DNA of 64,000 nucleotides from an uncultured Cellulomonadaceae bacterium (GTDB lineage Bacteria > Actinomycetota > Actinomycetes > Actinomycetales > Cellulomonadaceae), in contig CANLXM010000001.1 in assembly GCA_947495165.1 (NCBI GenBank), forward strand, positions 124,001 to 188,000, written 5' to 3'. The notes under the pieces were generated by a model. It worked only from the letters and a program-made list of their open reading frames with translations. It searched no databases and was not told where the DNA came from. Within the stretch, counting starts at the first letter, position 1. Each line of letters starts with the position of its first letter. This document shows, one piece after another, positions 39,086 through 46,321 of this stretch. The position numbers and the translations under genes were made by a program.

Positions 39086-39108
39086 ATAGTTCAGTCCATG
39101 CTGACTAT
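39086..39108. promoter_or_regulatory. Probable CmtR operator overlapping the cmtR start
   Basis: An imperfect palindrome, ATAGTTCAG (39086-39094) facing CTGACTAT (39101-39108), covers the likely -10 element TATAGT and the ATG at 39098. A second TTCAGT lies 20 bases upstream at 39071. The position fits autorepression by an ArsR-family sensor. Confidence 0.45.
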
Positions 39109-39457
39109 TGCTTCGCGTCTCGACGTGATGAACCGCCTGGGTCGTGCACTGGCCGACCCCACTCGATCCCGGATCATCTTGACCCTGCTCGACCATCCCG
39201 CTTACCCGGCGGAACTGGCCCGAGATCTGGACCTGACACGCCCGAACGTGTCCAACCACCTGGCATGCCTGCGCGATTGCGGGATCGTCGCCTCCGAGCC
39301 CGAGGGTCGTCGGACACGATATGAGATCGCCGATTCGCACCTGGCGCAGGCGCTGACGGCACTGGTCGATGCCACCCTGGCAGTGGACGAAGACGCCCCG
39401 TGCATCGATCCCGCCTGCTCGCTTCCCGGATGCGACGCAGCTGGGGAGGGCGCATGA
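39098..39457 (+). CDS. cmtR: CmtR-type Cd/Pb-sensing ArsR family repressor
   Basis: A 119-residue winged-helix repressor. LGRALADPTRSRIILTLLD, LTRPNVSNHLACLRDCGIV and RRTRYEIADSHLAQAL track mycobacterial CmtR closely. The metal-binding Cys pair is in ACLRDCG within the recognition helix region, with the third Cys in DAPCIDPAC near the C-terminus, the CmtR thiolate set. It should release DNA when Cd or Pb binds. The TGA overlaps the ATG of the cadD-like gene, so sensor and transporter form one operon. Two extra C-terminal Cys (PAC, PGC) are also present. Confidence 0.92.
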   Translation: MLTIASRLDVMNRLGRALADPTRSRIILTLLDHPAYPAELARDLDLTRPNVSNHLACLRDCGIVASEPEGRRTRYEIADSHLAQALTALVDATLAVDEDAPCIDPACSLPGCDAAGEGA

Positions 39458-40056
39458 TCCTCACCTCGGTCTTGCAGGCGATGGGCCTGTTCGCAGCGAC
39501 CAACATCGACGACATCATCGTGCTCTCCCTCTTCTTCGCGCGAGGGGCAGGCCAGCGCGGCACTACCGCCCGCATTCTGGCCGGCCAGTACCTCGGATTC
39601 GCCGGCATCCTCGGTGCCGCGGTCCTGGTGACCATCGGTGCCGGAGCATTCCTGCCCTCGGCAGCCATCCCGTACTTCGGTCTCATCCCTCTGGGCCTCG
39701 GCCTCTGGGCCGCATGGCAGGCCTGGCGCGGAGACGATGACGACGATGACGACGAGGCCAAGGTTGCCGGCAAGAAGGTCGGCGTGTGGACAGTCGCAGG
39801 CGTCACCCTTGCCAACGGCGGCGACAACATCGGCGTCTACACCCCTGTCTTCCTCAGCGTGGAACCTCTCGCAGTAGTCGCCTACTGCATCATCTTCCTC
39901 GCGCTCGTCGCGGCCCTGGTGGCCCTGGCAAAGTTCGTCGCCACCCGCCCCCCGATCGCCGAAGTGCTCGAACGCTGGGAGCACATCCTCTTCCCCATCG
40001 TTCTCATCGGCCTCGGCATCGTGATCCTCGTCAGCGGCAGAGCCTTCGGACTCTGA
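39454..40056 (+). CDS. cadD: Cadmium resistance transporter (CadD family)
   Basis: A 200-residue membrane protein with about five or six helices from ATG 39454, overlapping the cmtR stop. CadD-type motifs are ATNIDDIIVLSLFF at the N-terminus and ANGGDNIGVYTPVF in the second half, a repeated NxDDI/GDNIGVY layout. An Asp run (residues 91-97) followed by Glu and Lys fills the central loop. CadD proteins confer cadmium resistance, presumably by efflux or sequestration, without an ATPase domain. Control by CmtR is strongly implied. Confidence 0.9.
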   Translation: MILTSVLQAMGLFAATNIDDIIVLSLFFARGAGQRGTTARILAGQYLGFAGILGAAVLVTIGAGAFLPSAAIPYFGLIPLGLGLWAAWQAWRGDDDDDDDEAKVAGKKVGVWTVAGVTLANGGDNIGVYTPVFLSVEPLAVVAYCIIFLALVAALVALAKFVATRPPIAEVLERWEHILFPIVLIGLGIVILVSGRAFGL

Positions 40057-40546
40057 CGTAGCGGCAGCGATCCAAACGGCCCCGACCGGGCGCACCCCTC
40101 TCGGTTCAGACCGCGACACCTACCTGCAGCCAGTCCTGCGTGATCGCGGCAACAAGACCGCCACGGAGCGCTGCAAAAACCCCGCCACCAAGCGAACGAA
40201 GCCACACCTGGTCGTCGGTGTCGGCGCGAGTGCCGAAAACGATCGTTTCCGTCACGTCCAACCGAAACTACGGCGAGATCGTGCCAAGCGACCACGCCGG
40301 GATGCGTGGACCCCCATCGGCACACGTGCGCAAGGCGCGATGGCGGCGACTGCGACGATGGGGCCTGAGGTTGAGCCGCTAGTCGCGGCGCCCCGAGCAG
40401 CCTGGCATCGACTGCCCCAGTGGGTCTGCGTCCCGACGAGTCTCTTTCATCGAGCCTTCATCGGACCTCGACCGCGTCTTGGGGGTGTCCGGGGCAGCCT
40501 GGGGCGGTGGGCGCCGTCGGCGCCCGGCGCGAGAGGGAGCGGACCG
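40057..40546. other. 490-base stretch without a confident gene
   Basis: Short ORFs occur on both strands but none has a ribosome site, a recognisable domain or normal composition. The plus-strand reading around 40100-40300 is Arg/Pro/Thr-rich with no hydrophobic core and may be decayed coding sequence. The only structured part is the tandem repeat at 40446-40467 before the SHOCT gene. I see no transposase, tRNA or terminator. Confidence 0.5.
40446..40467 (+). promoter_or_regulatory. Tandem 11-bp OmpR-family binding repeat, site 1
   Basis: TTCATCGAGCC (40446-40456) is followed at once by TTCATCGGACC (40457-40467), ~80 bases before the SHOCT gene. The 11-bp period is that of winged-helix response regulators bound head to tail. 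The same unit occurs at 42915 and 46198. The two-component regulator at 42146-42874 is the obvious candidate. Confidence 0.6.
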
Positions 40547-40783
40547 ATGCCGTGGTGCGTGGATCTGGGAGTCGGCGGGTGGCTGGTCCTCGCGTCGAGC
40601 CTGGCGGTACTGGGCATGGCCGTGTGGGCGGTGACGCGACTATTTCCCGCGGCACCCCAGCCGGACGCGGTGACCGTGCTCGACGCCCGGCTGGCGGCCG
40701 GGCAGATCGATGTGGACACCTACCGCAGGCTTCGCGCCGAGCTCGCCGGACCTGTGCCGGCGCGATCGGAAGGACTGCGATGA
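40547..40783 (+). CDS. Small membrane protein with SHOCT domain
   Basis: A 78-residue protein from ATG 40547 behind GAGAGGGAGCGG. One membrane helix (about residues 9-33) is followed by a C-terminal SHOCT motif: LDARLAAGQIDVDTYRRLRAEL. SHOCT is a short oligomerisation helix pair common at C-termini of small membrane proteins in metal-resistance and stress loci. Its TGA overlaps the next ATG, so it is coupled to the following gene. The upstream tandem repeat suggests control by the island's two-component system. Confidence 0.75.
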   Translation: MPWCVDLGVGGWLVLASSLAVLGMAVWAVTRLFPAAPQPDAVTVLDARLAAGQIDVDTYRRLRAELAGPVPARSEGLR

Positions 40784-41028
40784 AGAGCCACCTCAAGGGA
40801 ATGGTCGTCGCTGCGGCGGCGGTGCTGGTCGTGGCGCTGGCGGCTGGTGTGCGGCCTGGCGCGGCGTTGCCGCTGGCGGCTGCGCTCGCGTGCCCGCTGA
40901 TGATGATCGCCATGATGGTGTGGATGCACCGCCGCGGCCACACCGGGCACGACCACCATGGCGCGCACGACGTCACGGACGCGCCTATGACGTCGCCGTC
41001 GCACAGGGCGGCGCCGGGAGGCCGCTGA
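40780..41028 (+). CDS. DUF2933-like small membrane protein with His-rich tail
   Basis: An 82-residue protein. Two hydrophobic helices (about 7-24 and 29-46), the second with CPLMMIAMMVWMH, precede a His-rich tail (RRGHTGHDHHGAHD). The Met and His residues could bind copper at or outside the membrane. It resembles the DUF2933 proteins found in copper islands, but by length and pattern only. It is coupled to the SHOCT gene by ATGA overlap and convergent with the sensor kinase gene. Confidence 0.6.
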   Translation: MKSHLKGMVVAAAAVLVVALAAGVRPGAALPLAAALACPLMMIAMMVWMHRRGHTGHDHHGAHDVTDAPMTSPSHRAAPGGR

Positions 41029-41030
41029 GC

Positions 41031-42149
41031 TCAGGCGGGCGGCACCGGAAGCGTGACGGTGAATGATGCGCCGGCCCCTGGGCCGTCGCTCGTCGCGGTG
41101 ATGGTGCCGCCGTGGGCCTCGGTGAGCGCCTTGCAGATCGCCAGGCCGATGCCGGAACCCCCGTGGGCGCGGTCCCGCGCGGTGTCGGCACGGTAGAAGC
41201 GCTCGAACAGGTGCGGCAGGTGCTCCGCCGCGATGCCGGCACCGGTGTCGGCCACGTGCAGCGCCACCCGCTGGTGATCGTCGGTCGCGCGGAGGGTGAT
41301 CGTGCCCCCGGCCGGGGTGTGACGCAGTGCGTTGGCGACCAGGTTGTCCAGGACCTGGCCCATGCGCTGGCGGTCCACACGGACGTGTCCGAGCTCGGGG
41401 TCGACCTGGACCCGCAGGTCGACCCCGGCGGCGGTCACGCGCTCTCTCCATGTGCCGGCGGTCGCAACGAGCAACTCGTCGGGGGTCAGCGGTTCGAGTG
41501 TCAGGGCTAGGTCACCGGCCTCGGCGTGGGTCACCGCGGCGAGGTCGCGCGCCAGCCGGGTCAGGCGCGAGGCCTGGTCGCGCAGCACGGCCATCGTGGG
41601 CTCGTCCATCGGCTGCAGACCGTCCTCCACGGCCTCGAGGTATCCGGCGATGGTCGCGACGGGGGTGCGGACCTCGTGCGCGACGTCGGCCAGGAGCCGG
41701 GCCCGCAGCCGCTCGGCCTCCTGCAACCGGGCGGCCATGGCGTTGAACGACTCGGCGAGGTCGTCGAACTCCGCGCCCAGGCCTGCAGCTGGGACGCGGG
41801 ACTCGTACCGACCGGCACCCAGGCGGGCTGCGGCGGTGGCCACGGCCGCGAGGGACCGACCGATACGGCGCGCGAGCACCAGACTCACGGCGGCGGAGGC
41901 AACAGTGGCGGCGCCCAGGGCAAGGGCCAGGGAGACGGCGCTTGCGTCGCGGAAGGCCCGCTCGGCGTGCATGACGGCGTCGTCGTGGTCCTCCAGGCCG
42001 GCGCGCATCATGTGCTCGTGGAACAGGCTTGGACCCACGGCGGAGGCCACCAGCCACGCTGTCAGGGCAGCGGTCGCGAGCACGATGACGAGCGCGATGA
42101 GCAGGCGACCGGCAAGGCCCCACCGCGATGCCGTCGGGATCGCCTTCAC
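41031..42149 (-). CDS. Two-component sensor histidine kinase
   Basis: A 372-residue membrane kinase. Two N-terminal helices (about 15-37 and 73-93) flank a short ~35-residue outer loop, followed by HAMP and HisKA with the phosphorylated His in DVAHEVRTPVA. HATPase_c has N-box VANALRH, ADTGAGI and GGSGIGLAI. The outer loop holds His and Met residues (FHEHMMRAGLEDHDDAVMH) that could sense copper, as in CusS/CopS, though that is inference. Its ATG overlaps the response regulator stop. The operon faces away from the glutaredoxin/CcdA operon. Confidence 0.93.
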   Translation of the reverse strand: MKAIPTASRWGLAGRLLIALVIVLATAALTAWLVASAVGPSLFHEHMMRAGLEDHDDAVMHAERAFRDASAVSLALALGAATVASAAVSLVLARRIGRSLAAVATAAARLGAGRYESRVPAAGLGAEFDDLAESFNAMAARLQEAERLRARLLADVAHEVRTPVATIAGYLEAVEDGLQPMDEPTMAVLRDQASRLTRLARDLAAVTHAEAGDLALTLEPLTPDELLVATAGTWRERVTAAGVDLRVQVDPELGHVRVDRQRMGQVLDNLVANALRHTPAGGTITLRATDDHQRVALHVADTGAGIAAEHLPHLFERFYRADTARDRAHGGSGIGLAICKALTEAHGGTITATSDGPGAGASFTVTLPVPPA

Positions 42150-42874
42150 TCCCCGGTGCCGATCCGGTACCCGACACCTCGAACCGTGCGCACGAACTGT
42201 TGGCGCTCAGCGCTGTCGCCCAGCTTCTGGCGCACGTGCAGCACGTGGACGTCGACGAGGTGCTCGTCACCGACCCAGTTCGCCCCCCAGACCTCCTCGA
42301 TCAGAGCCCGGCGGCTGAACACCCGTCCGGGGCCAGAGGCGAGTGCGGCGAGGACGTCGAACTCGGTGCGGGTCAACGGCACCAAGCGGCCTTCGAGGTG
42401 CACCTCGCGGGCGTCGACGTCGAGCCGTAGCGCACCGACCTCCACAGCGGGGCGCGCCGCCGCTGCGACCGCGGTAGCGGGTCGACGCGGCCGGCGGAGC
42501 AGGACTGCGACGCGGGCCATGAGCTCGCGCGGACTGAAGGGCTTGGTCATGTAGTCGTCAGCACCGACCGACAGGCCGATGAGGGTGTCGACCTCCTCGG
42601 CGCGGGCGGTCAGCATGATCACGTAGCAGTCGGAGAACGTGCGCAGCTGACGGCACACCTCGATCCCATCCAGTCCGGGAAGGCCCAGGTCCAGCACGAC
42701 GACGTCGGGATCGACCTCGCGCAGCACCTCGACGGCCTGCGCGCCGTCATGGGTCACGCTGACCTCGAACCCGTCCCGTTCGAGGTAGCCGGCCACGAGC
42801 CGGGCCAGGGCCTGCTCGTCATCGACGACGACCGCGCGCCGCGCTGTGGTCGTGGTGTCTGGGATGGGGGTCAC
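42146..42874 (-). CDS. OmpR/PhoB-family response regulator
   Basis: A 242-residue regulator from GTG 42874. The receiver domain (about 12-125) has the DDE acidic pocket, the phosphorylated Asp in VVLDLGLPG, and the switch Thr and Lys in MLTARAEE and KPFSPREL. A C-terminal winged helix (about 150-240) has LTRTEFDVLAALAS, RRALIEEVWG and VDVHVLHVRQKLG. It is co-translated with the kinase. It likely binds the tandem TTCATCGA(A/G)CC repeats before its own divergent neighbour and two other island units. Confidence 0.94.
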   Translation of the reverse strand: MTPIPDTTTTARRAVVVDDEQALARLVAGYLERDGFEVSVTHDGAQAVEVLREVDPDVVVLDLGLPGLDGIEVCRQLRTFSDCYVIMLTARAEEVDTLIGLSVGADDYMTKPFSPRELMARVAVLLRRPRRPATAVAAAARPAVEVGALRLDVDAREVHLEGRLVPLTRTEFDVLAALASGPGRVFSRRALIEEVWGANWVGDEHLVDVHVLHVRQKLGDSAERQQFVRTVRGVGYRIGTGE

Positions 42875-42914
42875 CTGGCCATTGTGGGCTGTGGCCGGAC
42901 GCCGGCCGGGGACC

Positions 42915-42936
42915 TTCATCGAACCTTGATCCAAGG
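42915..42936 (+). promoter_or_regulatory. Tandem 11-bp OmpR-family binding repeat, site 2
   Basis: TTCATCGAACC (42915-42925) followed by the degenerate TTGATCCAAGG (42926-42936) lies between the response regulator gene and the divergent glutaredoxin/CcdA operon. It reads toward the latter, ~72 bases before its start. Confidence 0.55.
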
Positions 42937-43008
42937 GCGACCGGTCCTTCGGTGCGACGCGTCGACGCTTTACACGTCCCGATCCGCGACCTCCCGCAGG
43001 AGAAACCC

Positions 43009-43305
43009 GTGTCCACCACCGAGCCCGCCGACCCACCGGTCGTCGTCACCGTCGTCCACGCCCCGGCGTGCCACTTCTGCCATGACGCCGAGGAGGCCCT
43101 GGCGGCCCTGGCCGGCGACTTCCCGCTGGTGGTCCGCAGCGTCGGCATCCAGACCGACGAGGGCCGGGCCCTGGTCGCCGAGCACCGCCCGGCGATGAAC
43201 CCGTTGGTGCTGGTGGACGGGGAGTTCTTCTCCGCCGGGCGCCTGCCGCGCAAGAAGCTCACCAAGGCCCTGCGCAGCCGGCGTGTCCCAGCGGTCGGGG
43301 CCTGA
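43009..43305 (+). CDS. Glutaredoxin-like protein
   Basis: A 98-residue thioredoxin-fold protein from GTG 43009 behind GCAGGAG. The redox motif CHFC (ACHFCHDAEEAL) follows the first strand, and the cis-Pro lies in AMNPLVLVDGEFF. It would handle thiol-disulfide exchange or metal transfer in the cytoplasm. Its TGA is one base before the ccdA-like start. It opens an operon of redox genes, suggesting that electrons are moved from the cytoplasm outward. Confidence 0.82.
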   Translation: MSTTEPADPPVVVTVVHAPACHFCHDAEEALAALAGDFPLVVRSVGIQTDEGRALVAEHRPAMNPLVLVDGEFFSAGRLPRKKLTKALRSRRVPAVGA

Positions 43306-43306
43306 G

Positions 43307-44290
43307 ATGGGCAGCGAGCTGCTGACGACCGGGAGCATCCTGGCGGCGTTCTTCGCCGGCGGGGTGGCCCTGTTCGCCCCGTGCTGCATCGTCTTCCTGG
43401 CGCCGTCCTACCTCGCCGGTGCGGTCAAGAACGCCAGGTGGCGGCTGCTGCCGCTGACCTTCGTCTTCGCGGCGGGCCTGGCGGTGGTGCTGGTGCCGAT
43501 CACGCTGGGGATGAGCCTGCTCGCCGGCGCGATCGCCCAGTACCACGCCACGTTGTACTGGGCAGGTGGCCTGCTGATGATCGCCCTGGCGGGCCTGGCC
43601 CTGTCGGGTCGGATGTGGTCCTTGCCCTCCTTCCTGCGCGCCCCGGACACCACCCGTGGTGACACCGCGAGCTTCTTCTCCCTCGGGGTGTTCTCCGGGA
43701 TCGCTTCCTCGTGCTGCGCACCGGTCCTGGCCGGGGTGATGACTCTGTCGATCCTGTCTGGGTCTCCCATCGGGGGGCTGGCCCTGGGGCTGGCGTACGT
43801 GTTCGGCATGGTCTTCCCGCTGTTCGTGATGGCCATGGTCTGGGACAAGGCGCGCCTCGGTGAGCGCAAGCTGTTCCAGGCAAGAACCGTCCGGCTGTGC
43901 GTCGCGGGCCGCACCCTGGTCACCAACACCCTGAACATCGCCGTCGCGGTCGGGTTCGCGGTGATGGGCGTGTTCGTCATCGCACTGGCCGGCAGCAAGG
44001 ACATGACCGGCGGCTCGGCGTTCCAGGACGCCGCCAGCCGCACCCTGACCGACGTGTTCACCGCCGTCCAGGAGTTCCTGTCCCCGGTGCCTGAACCCCT
44101 GCAGGGGTTGGCGTTGCTCGCGGTCGCCGCCGTGTTCATCTGGGCGACGCTCGTCGACCGGCGCCGCCCGGGACGGCCGAAGAGCACCGCCCCGGCAATC
44201 GCCACGGCAGCTGCAGGGTCGAGCGACGGCCCAGCCGCGCCTGCCCCGTCCTGCCACGCCACCCCGACCACGGAAGAAGTGACCCGATGA
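43307..44290 (+). CDS. CcdA/DsbD-like thiol-disulfide membrane transporter
   Basis: A 327-residue membrane protein from ATG 43307. Helices carry a Cys pair in LFAPCCIVFLAPSYLAG and another in IASSCCAPVLAGV, the pseudo-symmetrical Cys layout of CcdA/DsbD but as adjacent CC pairs. Six or seven helices precede a Thr/Ala-rich tail. CcdA proteins pass reducing equivalents from cytoplasmic thioredoxin to outer proteins such as ResA/TlpA. The next gene encodes just such a protein, with overlapping ATGA. Confidence 0.83.
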   Translation: MGSELLTTGSILAAFFAGGVALFAPCCIVFLAPSYLAGAVKNARWRLLPLTFVFAAGLAVVLVPITLGMSLLAGAIAQYHATLYWAGGLLMIALAGLALSGRMWSLPSFLRAPDTTRGDTASFFSLGVFSGIASSCCAPVLAGVMTLSILSGSPIGGLALGLAYVFGMVFPLFVMAMVWDKARLGERKLFQARTVRLCVAGRTLVTNTLNIAVAVGFAVMGVFVIALAGSKDMTGGSAFQDAASRTLTDVFTAVQEFLSPVPEPLQGLALLAVAAVFIWATLVDRRRPGRPKSTAPAIATAAAGSSDGPAAPAPSCHATPTTEEVTR

Positions 44291-44913
44291 CCTCCGGAAC
44301 CGCCACCCGCCGCCTCGCCGAACGCCAGCAGGTCCTCGCCGAGATCCAGCAGGCCCAGGCCGGTGCTGCACGGCGCCGCCAGCGCCTGAGTTGGGCCGCC
44401 TGGGGCGCGGCCGCGCTGATCATCGGGATCATCGTCGCGATCGCGCTGATCACCTCCCAGCCGACCACCTCGAGCGACGTCCGTGTCGCACCGGACTTCA
44501 CCCTGCCGGCCTCGGACGGCTCGAGCGTCTCGCTGGCGGACTTCCGCGGCGAGCCGGTCGTCCTGTACTTCAACGAGGGCGCCGGGTGCGACTCCTGCCT
44601 GCTGCAGATGGCCGAGATCGAGAAGGACCCCGCGTTCGCCGAAGCTGGCATCACCGTGCTGCCGATCGTGATGAACCCCGCCGACCAGATCAACGCCGAC
44701 CGCGAACGCCTCGGCGTCCAGGCACCGTTCCTGCTCGACGACGGCACCGTCTCCGCTGCCTACGACACCCTCGGCAAGGGCATGCACGAAGGACTCCCGG
44801 GGCACGGGTTCGTCCTGATCGACGCCGAGGGCAACCAGCTATGGCACGGCAACTACCCGTCCATGTGGCTCGCCCCCGCCGACCTGCTCAAGGAGGTGAC
44901 CGCCCGCCTATAA
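44287..44913 (+). CDS. Membrane-anchored redoxin (TlpA/AhpC-TSA fold)
   Basis: A 208-residue protein. An N-terminal coiled region (LAERQQVLAEIQQAQ) leads to one membrane helix (about 37-58) and an outer thioredoxin-like domain starting APDFTLPASDGSSVSLADFRG. The redox centre is GAGCDSCLLQMAE, a CxxC in the peroxiredoxin/ResA position, and the cis-Pro region is GLPGHGFVLID. It would reduce or oxidise outer thiols with electrons from the CcdA-like partner. The ATG overlaps that gene's stop. Confidence 0.87.
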   Translation: MTSGTATRRLAERQQVLAEIQQAQAGAARRRQRLSWAAWGAAALIIGIIVAIALITSQPTTSSDVRVAPDFTLPASDGSSVSLADFRGEPVVLYFNEGAGCDSCLLQMAEIEKDPAFAEAGITVLPIVMNPADQINADRERLGVQAPFLLDDGTVSAAYDTLGKGMHEGLPGHGFVLIDAEGNQLWHGNYPSMWLAPADLLKEVTARL

Positions 44914-44964
44914 CCATCACCGTCCGACCTGACGCGCGTCACCGACACAACGAAGGAGAGCCCG

Positions 44965-45096
44965 ATGGGCTGCTGCCAGGACACCACCACTGCGACCACC
45001 ACGACCCCGAGCACGGCCGCCACGGTCAGCGACAGCTGCTGCGGCGAGGGCGCTCAGGGCGCGGACACCTGCTGCGCGACCAGCACCTCAGCCTGA
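44965..45096 (+). CDS. 43-residue peptide with three cysteine pairs
   Basis: Starts at ATG 44965 behind CGAAGGAGAGCCCG, a strong ribosome site. The sequence opens MGCCQD, has a Thr/Ala-rich spacer, then DSCCGEG and DTCCATS near the end: six Cys, all in adjacent pairs. There is no signal peptide or membrane helix. It follows the redoxin gene by 51 bases and precedes a DUF305 lipoprotein by 42, so it is inside the copper/thiol operon. Metal buffering, or being a substrate of the glutaredoxin/CcdA relay, are possible roles; no family is recognised. Confidence 0.65.
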   Translation: MGCCQDTTTATTTTPSTAATVSDSCCGEGAQGADTCCATSTSA

Positions 45097-45138
45097 CCGA
45101 TACCGAGTACACCGATCCTGGGAAGGAACCACCCCTTG

Positions 45139-45762
45139 ATGAGCGCGACGCGCCGGCGCCTCGCCGCGACCACAGCAATCCTGGCCCTGACAGCCACCCT
45201 TGCCGCCTGCTCCACAGGCGAGGAGCCGACCGCGGAACCGCCCGCGGCGCCCGAGTCCTCGAGCAGCGAGGAAGCCGAGGAGACGACCGAGCACAACGCC
45301 GCGGACGTCGAGTTCACGCAGATGATGATCGTCCACCACCAGGGAGCGCTCGAGATGGCCGAGCTCGCGGTCGAGCGCGCCTCCACCGAGGAGGTGCGCA
45401 CCCTCGCAGAGCGAATCGCTGCAGCGCAGGGCCCGGAGATCGAGCTCATGTCCGGCTGGCTGCAGATGTGGGACGAGGAGCTGCCCGCTGGCGCTGAGCA
45501 CGGCGGCATGGACCACGGCGGGATGGACATGGACGGCATGGACCAGGAGGAGGCGATGACCACCCTGGCCGGCCTCGAGGGGGTCGAGTTCGACCGGAAG
45601 TTCCTCGAGCTCATGGTCGCCCACCACCGCGGAGCCATCGAGATGGCCCAAACTCAGATCGGCGAGGGCGCAGACTCCGACGCCCTGGCGCTCGCCCGGA
45701 CGATCAGGGACGACCAGAACACAGAGATCACCGAGATGGAGAACCTGCTGCGGTCCCTCTGA
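45139..45762 (+). CDS. DUF305 lipoprotein
   Basis: A 207-residue exported lipoprotein. ATG 45139 gives a basic N-terminus, a hydrophobic stretch and the lipobox LAAC with the lipidated Cys near residue 24. An acidic Pro/Ser/Glu linker follows, then two DUF305 (ferritin-like four-helix) halves with IVHHQGALEMAELA and MVAHHRGAIEMAQTQ. Between them is a Met/His/Gly-rich stretch (GGMDHGGMDMDGM) of the kind that binds copper. DUF305 proteins are frequent in copper islands. A strong terminator follows. Confidence 0.9.
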   Translation: MSATRRRLAATTAILALTATLAACSTGEEPTAEPPAAPESSSSEEAEETTEHNAADVEFTQMMIVHHQGALEMAELAVERASTEEVRTLAERIAAAQGPEIELMSGWLQMWDEELPAGAEHGGMDHGGMDMDGMDQEEAMTTLAGLEGVEFDRKFLELMVAHHRGAIEMAQTQIGEGADSDALALARTIRDDQNTEITEMENLLRSL

Positions 45763-45779
45763 GCACCGAGCACGACCGG

Positions 45780-45813
45780 CAGGAGGCCACCCGCATGAGA
45801 GGGTGGCCTCCTG
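45780..45813 (+). terminator. Terminator of the glutaredoxin-to-DUF305 operon
   Basis: A 13-bp perfect stem (CAGGAGGCCACCC with its complement) and an 8-nt loop. It lies 18 bases after the DUF305 lipoprotein stop. No T-run follows, but the stem is long. Confidence 0.65.
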
Positions 45814-45873
45814 TCGTGTGCGTCTGCCACCGACCCTGCGGCGAAGGAATCGGGGCGGAAGTATCGTCGCCTG

Positions 45874-46260
45874 ATGGCGAACTCCAGTCCGATCTGGAAG
45901 GACCTGCCCGGTCTAACTGCGTGCAGTCTGTGCGCCGGGGAAACACTGGGCGAGAGTGACACCGAGGCGGGTGGCCAGCTGCAGCGGCTGCAGCGCCTCG
46001 CCGAATCCGGCGTCGCACGCCTCACGACGGTCGAGTGCCTCGACTTGTGCGAATGCGGCGACGTCGTGGTCGCTCGTCCGACCCGTGCCAGCCGCGGTGC
46101 CGGCGCACGGCCGGTGTGGTTCGAGCGCCTCGCCGGGGACGAGGCGACCGCCGAGCTCGCGGAAGCGCACGACTCGTCGTCCCGAGCAGTGCGCACCTTC
46201 ATCGAACCTTCATGGCCACCCGCGCCCTCTCGCCGCGCGAGCACGCAGGCACCTCCTTAG
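45874..46260 (+). CDS. [2Fe-2S] ferredoxin-like protein
   Basis: A 128-residue ORF from ATG 45874. Residues 17-20 (CSLC) and CLDLCECGD near residues 55-63 form the four-Cys pattern of thioredoxin-like [2Fe-2S] proteins, with an in-between helix. The C-terminal ~20 residues are Pro/Ser/Arg-rich and encoded by bases that also contain the regulatory repeat at 46198, so the true functional end may be nearer residue 100. The role is unknown; a small electron carrier or metal-binding protein in the island is plausible. Confidence 0.6.
   Translation: MANSSPIWKDLPGLTACSLCAGETLGESDTEAGGQLQRLQRLAESGVARLTTVECLDLCECGDVVVARPTRASRGAGARPVWFERLAGDEATAELAEAHDSSSRAVRTFIEPSWPPAPSRRASTQAPP
46198..46219 (+). promoter_or_regulatory. 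Tandem 11-bp OmpR-family binding repeat, site 3
   Basis: TTCATCGAACC (46198-46208) followed by TTCATGGCCAC (46209-46219), ~102 bases before the four-helix copper protein gene. It lies inside the 3' end of the ferredoxin-like ORF. Confidence 0.55.
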
Positions 46261-46321
46261 CGTCGAAAAGGTCCCCGCGGCGCGCGATCAACGCACCGCA
46301 TCTCGACCGAGGAGGAACGAC

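Noticed and set aside
36383..39340. Single 985-codon minus-strand ORF across the ABC exporter
   Set aside because: It only joins the real permease frame to out-of-frame readings of the ATPase gene and upstream DNA; the permease starts at 37378.
40140..40382. 80-codon plus-strand ORF in the 490-base gap
   Set aside because: Arg/Pro/Ser-rich without a hydrophobic core, no ribosome site, and it reads into the region before the tandem repeat; probably decayed or non-coding.
42146..43036. Longer response-regulator ORF starting upstream of GTG 42874
   Set aside because: The extra ~54 residues are Arg/Gly-rich, cover the regulatory repeat at 42915, and precede the normal receiver-domain start.
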